A stretch of DNA of 6,345 nt, from positions 1-6,345 of the forward strand of contig JAHEDF010000237.1 in assembly GCA_024641365.1 (NCBI GenBank), in the 5' to 3' direction. Positions within the stretch are counted from its first letter, which is position 1. Every line of letters begins with the position of its first letter. The translations under genes and the position numbers were made by a program. A model generated the notes under the pieces. The model was not told the origin of the DNA and ran no database searches. It saw only the letters and a list, made by a program, of their open reading frames with translations. Source of the stretch: Planctomycetota bacterium. GTDB lineage: Bacteria; Planctomycetota; UBA11346. Below, one piece after another: positions 1 through 6,345 of this stretch.

Positions 1-2396
1 GCCTTCATACTGCCACCACTCTTTTTATAGGCTTGATAGGCTTCTTGTAATACAGGCGCGTCATTCAAGGTCTCATTACGCCCCATCCAAAAACGGAAAG
101 CATGCCTAACGAATACTTGTTCGACGCGTTCGCTGGTGGCCAATTTTTCAATCATTTCAATCGCATTATTAACAGGCCCATCTAATTTTGGATCACCTGA
201 ATTTATTATTTCACCTGCGGTAACCACAGGTTTATCAAGTTCGGTCGTTCTGAATAAGCCGGCATGATTGTACATTTCAAATGGAAGACCAAGTGGGTCC
301 ATTTTTTGATGACAGGTCCAGCAATAATCTTCTTTGGTTACGCGCATGCGTTCACGTAAAGTGTGATCTGGTTCATCCGGCAACATGGCGTCGACAGTAA
401 TTGGAACATCGGGTATACCGCCACCAAGCAATCGCTCTCTAATCCAGTGTCCACGTCTAATAGCATGATTATCCATGGCGTCTGAATGTGACACCAGCCA
501 ACTAGGGTGGGTAAGTATTCCTAAGCGTTGTCCTTCAGGCACGGTCGCTAAAATGCGTTCTGGTTTCATAGACCCGTTACCGAAGGAGCGATGGCTGACG
601 CGCGCATATTCGCTCGGGCCTTTTAAATCTGCCGGTTTAATACGATTATTTCCAGCGTTTCCTTTTTTCTTTTTAGGATCATCTTTTTTATCAGCTTCTT
701 CCTTAGCTTTTTGAGCCTTACTATTTGCGGCAATCGATTTTTTATCTAAAAATTCCCCAAAATAATTATTGTCACTCTTAGTGGCGACTACTTTATTGGT
801 TGTAAGTAATTCCTTGAGTACATTTTGGTCATTTTGAAGAATAATTTCGATCAATCGGTCTGTGCTGGCGGTTGCGTCAAACATGGCGCGATAATGCGAC
901 TCACCTTTTCCGCCAACTCCAGTTTCAGCAAGTGCCTTGGAATCTTTACATATATAACCACCTAAATCGTAATCAAAATAATCGCGGAAAAATTGTAAAA
1001 CTCGTGGTTTCCGTATGCTCTCATCTGCCAGCATGCGTTCGACTTCACGTTTGACGTCTGCTTTGGTACGCATGCGTCCCTCGATAATAGCTTTCTTTAA
1101 GGCTTCATCGGGAGCAATAAATTTTAACGCATGATTTACGGCTAAACCGAGTTCCCAATCTTTGAGCATGACACGGCCATATTGATCTGGATTACCAGAT
1201 TCGGCTAATTCGGGACGAAAAAGTGCATCGCGATCGAGAAAAATAGCTGAGAGCCCAGAGATTGCGCCTTGTTCCTTATCTAATTTCTCTATCGATTGTT
1301 TTACTATTTTAAAATAGGCATCCGATTCGTTGGTTGTAGGGGGGCGAAATGTAACGGCTTCAAAAACATAATTTACAGCTGCGCGTAATTGGCTATCAGA
1401 AACACCAGGATCTTTCATTAATTCATAGACTGGTGTAAGCGGACGGACAACTTTAGTGCTATAAACCAAACTGGTTGGTAAACCACGCAAATCACCTTTC
1501 ATTTTATCCGCGATAGAATTTGGATCATCAGTAATTTGATATGGTTTGGCAATGCTTAATGGACCGTAAGCCATATAGCGAAGTAAATCTTCGGCTAGCG
1601 TTAAAATCTGGGTCGATTCAGCACTATTTACCGTATAAAATTCTGGATAGTTATCTAAGCCATGTAAACGGGCATTTGATAAGATAGCCGGTACACTTTT
1701 TACCGAAGTGGCATAAGCCACGGTCCCACCTTGCCATTTTATAATACGATCAACGCCAAAATAAATTTTTAATTCCCCGCCGTGATTGGTGGGGACCCAA
1801 TCTCCCCGCGTTCGCAACCCTGGTTTTTGTGGGTTATATGCAGGTTCTGTATTAATTAAATCATTTAATCGCGTCACATGTTCTAAAGGGGTGACCCGCC
1901 AAATACGAGCTGGACTAGAAGTCGGTTCTAATTTAATTTGCGCTGGAAGTGGCCCAAATAACAAATCGTGATTAACAAAATTCCCCTTTTGCGGATCTAG
2001 GTGATCATAAAAACCGCCCTTATTCTGCATGGCACGTTCCATTTCACCGACAATCCAATCCGATATTTGTAAGCGCTCTATAATTTGTGGTTGATTTTTC
2101 TTTTTCTTGGGTGGCATTTCAGCAAGGGCAATTTGTGCCCACACCGATTTCCATACGGCAGCATTTGTTTCATCTATTGGACCTAAATCATCAAGCGATA
2201 AATTTCCTTTTTTTGTACTATCATCATGACAATCTAAACAATAATTTTTTAAAAATGGCTGCGCGAATTGTGCAAAAGATTTATTTATTGCGTGACCTGG
2301 CGTATATGTTTCTTGTGCCTGGGTCGACGACACACACGCACCGACAAAAAGCAATGTGCATGCTGTAAGTGATGTGCGCTGCCGAAAAGGTATCAT
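1..2396 (-). CDS. PSCyt/PSD multidomain protein (DUF1587-DUF1595-DUF1592-DUF1588-DUF1585), two CxxCH haem motifs; 3' end cut by window edge
   Basis: I translated this by hand from ATG at 2396 and found one open frame to the edge (about 798 codons, no stop). Residues 1-27 form an export signal (basic start, hydrophobic core [12 protein letters not shown]). It ends either at TQA/Q or at a possible lipobox VGAC with Cys21. A PSCyt1-like haem site CLDCH is at 53-57. A DUF1587-like stretch ([15 protein letters not shown]) starts near 167, DUF1595 (FRPPTTNE) is near 350, and DUF1592 starts near LFRPEL at 392. A Lys-rich linker covers about 550-585. DUF1588 starts at [11 protein letters not shown] (624) and carries a second haem site, [12 protein letters not shown], at 692. 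DUF1585 begins near 740 and is nearly complete, so few residues are probably missing. The start overlaps the DUF1552 stop as ATGA, which suggests translational coupling. The CxxCH sites imply covalent c-type haem outside the cytoplasm. The family has no established function, and the substrate is unknown. Family assignment is firm from motifs; individual domain borders are approximate. Confidence 0.9.
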   Translation of the reverse strand, partial: MIPFRQRTSLTACTLLFVGACVSSTQAQETYTPGHAINKSFAQFAQPFLKNYCLDCHDDSTKKGNLSLDDLGPIDETNAAVWKSVWAQIALAEMPPKKKKNQPQIIERLQISDWIVGEMERAMQNKGGFYDHLDPQKGNFVNHDLLFGPLPAQIKLEPTSSPARIWRVTPLEHVTRLNDLINTEPAYNPQKPGLRTRGDWVPTNHGGELKIYFGVDRIIKWQGGTVAYATSVKSVPAILSNARLHGLDNYPEFYTVNSAESTQILTLAEDLLRYMAYGPLSIAKPYQITDDPNSIADKMKGDLRGLPTSLVYSTKVVRPLTPVYELMKDPGVSDSQLRAAVNYVFEAVTFRPPTTNESDAYFKIVKQSIEKLDKEQGAISGLSAIFLDRDALFRPELAESGNPDQYGRVMLKDWELGLAVNHALKFIAPDEALKKAIIEGRMRTKADVKREVERMLADESIRKPRVLQFFRDYFDYDLGGYICKDSKALAETGVGGKGESHYRAMFDATASTDRLIEIILQNDQNVLKELLTTNKVVATKSDNNYFGEFLDKKSIAANSKAQKAKEEADKKDDPKKKKGNAGNNRIKPADLKGPSEYARVSHRSFGNGSMKPERILATVPEGQRLGILTHPSWLVSHSDAMDNHAIRRGHWIRERLLGGGIPDVPITVDAMLPDEPDHTLRERMRVTKEDYCWTCHQKMDPLGLPFEMYNHAGLFRTTELDKPVVTAGEIINSGDPKLDGPVNNAIEMIEKLATSERVEQVFVRHAFRFWMGRNETLNDAPVLQEAYQAYKKSGGSMK

Positions 2397-3724
2397 GCCA
2401 ACAGCTCTTTAATTGGGCCGACTCCTTTATCAAATTTATCAGCCAGTTTATCGCTCATATTGAAACGATCACATGGGTGACCTGCGGCACCAAGAATGGT
2501 AGCATAGAGAGCATTGATTGGGCGTTTGCCATCAAGTTGTGTGAAATGACCAGTTTTAAATTGGCCATTAAAATTACCCAACAACATGACAGGCCAGTTG
2601 GCCCCATTGGTATGTTGTTTATCGGCATTATTACTGGTGTAGACAATTAATGTATGGTCCATCATAGTGCCACCATCTTCAGGTATTTTTTCTAACGCCT
2701 GCATAATTTGGACTAGCATACGACTATTATATTGGCGGATTTTTATCCAAATAGGATTGTCTGGTTGGTTCATGTGACCGAGGTTGTGACCTTGTTGCTC
2801 AATGCCTAAGCCTTTCCAGGCGCCAAATATTTCGCCACGACCCGAACCGATTGTAAGCACATTAGTTATTCCAGAGGTCAATGCAGAAATACCAATTTCA
2901 AGCAAGGCATCGTGCCAATCAGTTTCAAATTTTGGAGCGGTGTAACGTTCATCAACTTTAGGAGCAAATTTACGTAAATGGCTTGAAACAGTGTTGAGAC
3001 GTTCACGTAGACCATTCATGTCTTTGAACCCTTGCACATATTGTCCATAGCGCTGTTTATCAACGGATGGTAGGGTGCGACCTTTATTTGCGGCCAATGA
3101 TTCAATATTATTTAATAAATTAGAACGCGCTTCATGTTGTGTGCGAATGTCACCTTGAGAAATGCCGCCATACAACATCTGATAAAGATGGTTCGGATTA
3201 GAATGCATGAAAATGGGTTGGCCGGCACCACTTGCTGACAGATTGGCAATGGTTGGTTTGGTGGTCATGTTCTCAATGGAATCCATTCCAATGCATAAAT
3301 GTGGCAATAAAGTTTGCGGTAATATTTTGCTTAATTCATAATCAATGGTTGGGCCACTGGGAGGCACACCGTCACTGCCACGATAACCACCGAGCGCGCC
3401 AAAAAACGCACTGTGCGAAGGGCTTGTGTGCAAACCGTGCAAACCATTAATAATATGTAAGCGGTCTTTATATGGTTCGAGCGCTTCTATAGGCTCAGGT
3501 AATTTTGATTTTAAAAGTGAACCGCTACTTTTTAGGTCAGTCGGAATACAGGTTTTCGGATCAAAGCCCTGATTCTGGAGAAAGAAAACAACGCGTTTCG
3601 GGCCTTTTTTGTTGCCGCTGGCAGCTGGCGTGGCTGCATGCAGGGTTCCGGGCAACAAGGATGAGCAGAGGGCTGCACCTGCTCCTAAAGCGGCGCCTTG
3701 AAGTATTTTTCTGCGATTAATCAT
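2393..3724 (-). CDS. DUF1552 family protein, Tat-exported
   Basis: A 443-residue protein. Residues 1-30 look like a Tat signal: [10 protein letters not shown] with the twin arginines at 4-5, then an Ala/Gly/Leu-rich core and a likely cleavage after LHA (30). The mature part has the DUF1552 layout: an early [16 protein letters not shown] block, INGLHGLH followed by [25 protein letters not shown], a helical [14 protein letters not shown] segment, the [14 protein letters not shown] block with GHNLGH, then [17 protein letters not shown] and [16 protein letters not shown]. The family is uncharacterised. It resembles the DUF1501/alkaline-phosphatase-like secreted proteins that accompany planctomycete cytochromes, but I see no metal site I can assign with confidence. 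The start at 3724 was preferred because GGGAG lies 9 bases upstream (3734-3738) and because it puts the twin arginines at the N-terminus. The in-frame ATG at 3787 would add 21 residues ahead of the signal. This is the first gene of an operon with the PSCyt/PSD gene. Tat use implies export as a folded, perhaps cofactor-loaded, protein. Confidence 0.9.
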   Translation of the reverse strand: MINRRKILQGAALGAGAALCSSLLPGTLHAATPAASGNKKGPKRVVFFLQNQGFDPKTCIPTDLKSSGSLLKSKLPEPIEALEPYKDRLHIINGLHGLHTSPSHSAFFGALGGYRGSDGVPPSGPTIDYELSKILPQTLLPHLCIGMDSIENMTTKPTIANLSASGAGQPIFMHSNPNHLYQMLYGGISQGDIRTQHEARSNLLNNIESLAANKGRTLPSVDKQRYGQYVQGFKDMNGLRERLNTVSSHLRKFAPKVDERYTAPKFETDWHDALLEIGISALTSGITNVLTIGSGRGEIFGAWKGLGIEQQGHNLGHMNQPDNPIWIKIRQYNSRMLVQIMQALEKIPEDGGTMMDHTLIVYTSNNADKQHTNGANWPVMLLGNFNGQFKTGHFTQLDGKRPINALYATILGAAGHPCDRFNMSDKLADKFDKGVGPIKELLA

Positions 3725-3733
3725 CGATATGTT

Positions 3734-3738
3734 CTCCC
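3734..3738 (-). promoter_or_regulatory. Shine-Dalgarno site that decides the DUF1552 start
   Basis: On the minus strand GGGAGAA precedes ATG (3724-3722), with 9 bases between GGGAG and the start codon. The upstream in-frame ATG at 3787 has only an A-rich run before it. This favours the shorter protein with an N-terminal twin-arginine signal. Confidence 0.65.
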
Positions 3739-3900
3739 GCGAGCGGTAGCTACCTGGTTCTTGATCAGCAATCAGCGATACCGCCATTTTTTTCGCAAAT
3801 TCAGGTAGCCTGTTTTAGTCTACACTGGCAATGGCGTGGCATTGACGGAAATCTCTTTAACTGAATACTAGCTGGGATAAACGGCCCCAACAAAACAATA

Positions 3901-3922
3901 AAGGTATCATTTCCGCTGAATC
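3901..3922. repeat. Imperfect direct repeat, copy 1
   Basis: The 22-base segment beginning AAGGTATCA matches 4021-4042 (beginning AAGGTGTCA) at 16 of 22 positions, with shared cores AAGGT-x-TCA and CGCTGA. Its centre is about 61 bases from the centre of the inverted repeat at 3960-3985. This could be one half of a regulator-binding pair, or chance similarity. Confidence 0.35.
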
Positions 3923-3959
3923 TTGCCTGCGAATTACTAAAACCCACTAATTATATTAA

Positions 3960-3985
3960 ATGCATATTTACCAGTAAATATGCAT
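3960..3985. promoter_or_regulatory. Perfect 12-bp inverted repeat, candidate operator
   Basis: ATGCATATTTAC and its exact reverse complement GTAAATATGCAT are separated only by CA. The arms are AT-rich and the 2-base gap suits a protein dimer site better than an RNA hairpin. It lies 236 bases upstream of the DUF1552 start and 96 bases past the end of the AraC-type gene. On the minus strand it is followed by TTTAATATAATT, so a weak AT-rich terminator for the regulator gene is the alternative. The cognate protein is unknown; AraC-family proteins more often bind direct repeats. Confidence 0.5.
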
Positions 3986-4020
3986 ATATTACAACAGTGT
4001 AACATAGGAATTGAATTACA

Positions 4021-4042
4021 AAGGTGTCAAAATCGCTGATTC
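4021..4042. repeat. Imperfect direct repeat, copy 2
   Basis: Second copy of the segment at 3901-3922, in the same orientation. Its start is 120 bases from that of copy 1 and its centre is about 59 bases from the inverted-repeat centre on the other side. The shared cores are AAGGT-x-TCA and CGCTGA. It lies in the presumed 3' untranslated region of the AraC-type gene. Confidence 0.35.
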
Positions 4043-4080
4043 CGGTATCAATTATGTAGGATTAACCAGCACATATAGTG

Positions 4081-4818
4081 CTATTTTCGCTTGCGCTGAA
4101 TGATTGCTAAGGGTGATTTGCCAAAGTACTGTTTAAACTGTTTCGAGAAGGCGTGGATATCATTAAAACCAACAGTGGTAGCCACCTTTTTAACCTGCAA
4201 ATGTTCATCGCGTAACAGCACCAGTGCCAGATCCATTTTACATTTTTTTATAAACGACTTTGGTGATTGATGTATTTCTTTGCTAAATAAAGCGCGGAAA
4301 TGTGAAACGGAACAGTTACAACGTCGCGCTAATTCTGTTATGTTGTATTTTAATTCAGGCTGGGAGCGTATTTGTTCAGCAATTTCGTAGATTTTACGGT
4401 TATTAACAATAGTCAATTCACCTTGCTCAATAAATAAATCGACAGCCAATTGTAGAGTATTATCTCGTCTGCGTACTTGGCCATAAATTAAATCATCGAT
4501 TAAAGCGAGTAGCAGCTGACGATGACGGCCGTGAGATTGAAAGCGTTCATAGGGTTTTGTCATCCAGTGCGCAGGTGCCATGAAGTTAATTATTTTTAAT
4601 TGGACAGTTTGCTTGCCGGGAAAATCAATTTGGCGATAGCCTGGAGCCGCAATAAAAACGTCCCCATCATTAACAGATAATATATGATCGTCTAAATAAT
4701 ACGTGCCTTGTCCTTGTTGAACATAAATAATACGGTGCACAGGAACATCACAGCGTTCTACTTGCAGACCACTGTTCGTGTGCAGTAAATCACGACTGCG
4801 TAAAAATAGATATTTCAT
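4081..4818 (-). CDS. AraC-family transcriptional regulator
   Basis: A 245-residue cytoplasmic DNA-binding protein. The N-terminal part (about 15-80) is a cupin-like AraC ligand or dimerisation domain, shown by HRIIYVQQGQGTYYLDD followed by NDGDVFIAAPGY. The C-terminal part (about 145-243) has two helix-turn-helix units: ITELARRCNCSVSHFRALF (160-178) and VKKVATTVGFNDIHAFSKQF (209-228), ending in the family signature FKQYFGKSP. The length is somewhat short for the family, mostly in the N-terminal domain, but both HTH units are intact. The ATG at 4818 has AAGG 9 bases upstream and GAGGA directly against it, so the start is acceptable but not strong. It lies on the same strand between the atp terminator and the DUF1552/PSCyt operon. 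Local control of that operon is a reasonable inference; the inducer is unknown. Inverted repeats in its own upstream region hint at autoregulation. Confidence 0.93.
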   Translation of the reverse strand: MKYLFLRSRDLLHTNSGLQVERCDVPVHRIIYVQQGQGTYYLDDHILSVNDGDVFIAAPGYRQIDFPGKQTVQLKIINFMAPAHWMTKPYERFQSHGRHRQLLLALIDDLIYGQVRRRDNTLQLAVDLFIEQGELTIVNNRKIYEIAEQIRSQPELKYNITELARRCNCSVSHFRALFSKEIHQSPKSFIKKCKMDLALVLLRDEHLQVKKVATTVGFNDIHAFSKQFKQYFGKSPLAIIQRKRK

Positions 4819-4866
4819 TCCTCAGTACCTTATTCTCAACCGTATAGTTGGCATAACGATTACAGC

Positions 4867-4903
4867 GCTACGTGCACATGTGTTGATGGATCAATTACGT
4901 AGC
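4867..4903. promoter_or_regulatory. Nested inverted repeats upstream of the AraC-type gene, candidate operator
   Basis: The outer arms GCTACGT (4867-4873) and ACGTAGC (4897-4903) are perfect over 7 bp with 23 bases between them. Inside are the palindrome CACATGTG (4875-4882) and TTGAT-GG-ATCAA (4883-4894). The block lies 49-85 bases upstream of the regulator's ATG, where an operator or promoter would sit. I could not place convincing -35 and -10 boxes. Such short palindromes can arise by chance. Confidence 0.35.
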
Positions 4904-4971
4904 ATGAGCTTGTGAATCTACTGTAAATCATGCCTATCAATAAGGTAAGTAAATTAGAAGCAGGGGCCAAT

Positions 4972-5003
4972 AAAAAAGGCCAGTCACGAAGTGTGATTGG
5001 CCT
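4972..5003 (-). terminator. Intrinsic terminator of the atp operon
   Basis: In the minus-strand transcript an 11-bp stem (AGGCCAATCAC pairing with GTGACTGGCCT, one A-C mismatch) has a 5-base loop and runs into six U (4977-4972). It begins 32 bases after the atpC stop. This separates the ATP synthase operon from the AraC-type gene. The plus-strand reading has a weaker T tract (ATTTCTTA) and no gene that would use it. Confidence 0.88.
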
Positions 5004-5035
5004 ATTTCTTATAGAGAGATTGAGGTATTAGTAAT

Positions 5036-5455
5036 TTATGCGAACTTACCAAGGTCTGGTACTTGTTTGCCAGCAACTTTAAGTTCAGTCGCAATCCATT
5101 GTGCCTCTGCTTTGGCTTTGATTTCATCAATTGGATCATCAAAGGTAGTTACCAGTAAACCTTCTAAGCGTTTTAATAAATCGGATTCACTAATTTGATT
5201 TGGATCCATGACACTTTCGGTCAGGATGGTAACGGTATTTTCATATACTTGTGCGACGCCGCCGCGAACCGCTAAAATGACATTCGCTTGGTCGACGCTT
5301 TTAATAAATACAGTACCATTTTTTAATGCTGAAACGTAGGGGGCGTGGCCAACGCGAATACCGGCTTCACCTTCTAAGCCGGGGATGGTGACATGGTCAG
5401 CATCCATCGGAGTCATGGCTTTATCAGGAGTCAGAATTTTAACCGTTAATGGCAT
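5036..5455 (-). CDS. atpC: F-type ATP synthase epsilon subunit
   Basis: A 139-residue protein, the usual full length. Epsilon is part of the F1 central stalk with gamma, couples rotation between Fo and the catalytic head, and can inhibit ATP hydrolysis through its C-terminal helices. The N-terminal beta-sandwich (about 1-84) shows the family pattern VTIPGLEGEAGIRVGHAPYV (22-41) and RGGVAQVYENTVTILTES (64-81). The C-terminal helical part (about 88-139) contains SDLLKRLEGL and EIKAKAEAQWIATELK. The gene follows atpD by 56 bases and is the last gene of the operon, as in the canonical atp order. The start is preceded by a weak GGTG four bases before ATG, which is in keeping with lower output of epsilon relative to beta. 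The only oddity is ordinary sequence divergence. Confidence 0.95.
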   Translation of the reverse strand: MPLTVKILTPDKAMTPMDADHVTIPGLEGEAGIRVGHAPYVSALKNGTVFIKSVDQANVILAVRGGVAQVYENTVTILTESVMDPNQISESDLLKRLEGLLVTTFDDPIDEIKAKAEAQWIATELKVAGKQVPDLGKFA

Positions 5456-5492
5456 AATTCACCGCTGTTTTGCTAAGAAAGTGAGAACGTTA

Positions 5493-5507
5493 GTTGGACC
5501 ATCCAAC
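5493..5507 (-). promoter_or_regulatory. Small hairpin in the atpD-atpC gap
   Basis: GTTGGA and TCCAAC form a perfect 6-bp stem with a 3-base loop, 4 bases after the atpD stop codon. No U tract follows it, so it is not a terminator. It could protect the upstream mRNA end or lower expression of atpC relative to atpD. The stem is short and may have no role. Confidence 0.35.
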
Positions 5508-5511
5508 CAGT

Positions 5512-6345
<834 letters not shown>

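Larger units (their letters stand above)
3725..4080. other. Non-coding region between the AraC regulator gene and the DUF1552 operon
   Basis: About 356 bases without a credible gene. It should hold the promoter of the DUF1552 operon (minus strand) and the 3' end of the regulator transcript. A very weak minus-strand promoter candidate is TTGTTG, 17 bases, then TAGTAT, at about 3868-3896; the -35 matches consensus at only three positions. The region also contains the 12-bp inverted repeat and the two direct repeats listed separately. I see no GC-rich terminator hairpin after the regulator gene, so read-through from it into the DUF1552 operon is possible. Confidence 0.6.

Noticed and set aside
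475..714. Plus-strand open frames within the PSCyt/PSD gene (also at 872-1054, 1786-1971, 2087-2368)
   Set aside because: They lie opposite well-supported coding sequence, resemble no protein family I know, and have unnatural composition.
1..2396. Possible frameshift or pseudogene in the long minus-strand region that has no complete ORF
   Set aside because: Hand translation from ATG 2396 stays in one frame to the edge with all expected domain motifs in order; it lacks a stop only because the window ends.
2369..3720. Open frames opposite or out of phase with the DUF1552 gene (2369-2650, 2455-2646, 3232-3450, 3505-3720)
   Set aside because: All are shadows of the DUF1552 frame, which has clear family motifs throughout.
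3725..3787. Longer DUF1552 start at ATG 3787, adding 21 residues
   Set aside because: No convincing ribosome site precedes it, it would bury the twin-arginine signal, and GGGAG sits at the right distance from the ATG at 3724.
3960..3985. The 12-bp palindrome as the terminator of the AraC gene
   Set aside because: The stem is AT-rich with a 2-base gap and only a broken T tract follows; an operator is more likely, though a weak terminator is not excluded.

Overview
The window holds five genes, all on the minus strand, so it is read from right to left. The two end genes run off the window. The DNA leans AT-rich by eye. The beta subunit fragment ([22 protein letters not shown]) looks like the type found in Verrucomicrobiota, Planctomycetota, Alphaproteobacteria and relatives. 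It does not look like the gammaproteobacterial DNIYRYTLAGTEVS type. Paired DUF1552 and PSCyt/PSD (DUF1587-DUF1595-DUF1592-DUF1588-DUF1585) genes are most abundant in Planctomycetota, Verrucomicrobiota and Myxococcota. A Verrucomicrobiota-like bacterium is the best guess, but it is an inference from motifs only.

Right part (6345 to about 4970): the end of a canonical F-type ATP synthase operon. It has the C-terminal 277 codons of atpD (beta), a 56-base gap containing a short hairpin, complete atpC (epsilon), and then a clear intrinsic terminator. The beta subunit carries Cys where nearly all F1 beta subunits have the phosphate-binding catalytic Arg (E. coli beta-Arg246), and Phe at the adenine-stacking Tyr331 position.

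Middle (4970 to 3725): an AraC-family regulator gene (4081-4818) with its own upstream region rich in inverted repeats. A gene-free stretch of about 356 bases follows (3725-4080). It holds a perfect 12-bp inverted repeat (3960-3985) placed symmetrically between two imperfect direct repeats (3901-3922 and 4021-4042).

Left part (3724 to 1): a two-gene operon. The first gene encodes a Tat-exported DUF1552 protein. The second overlaps it by ATGA and encodes a large exported protein with two CxxCH haem motifs and the planctomycete cytochrome/PSD domain series, cut by the window edge close to its natural C-terminus. The layout suggests an exported redox or hydrolytic system of unknown substrate, possibly controlled by the AraC regulator next to it. 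No RNA genes, mobile elements or CRISPR arrays were seen.
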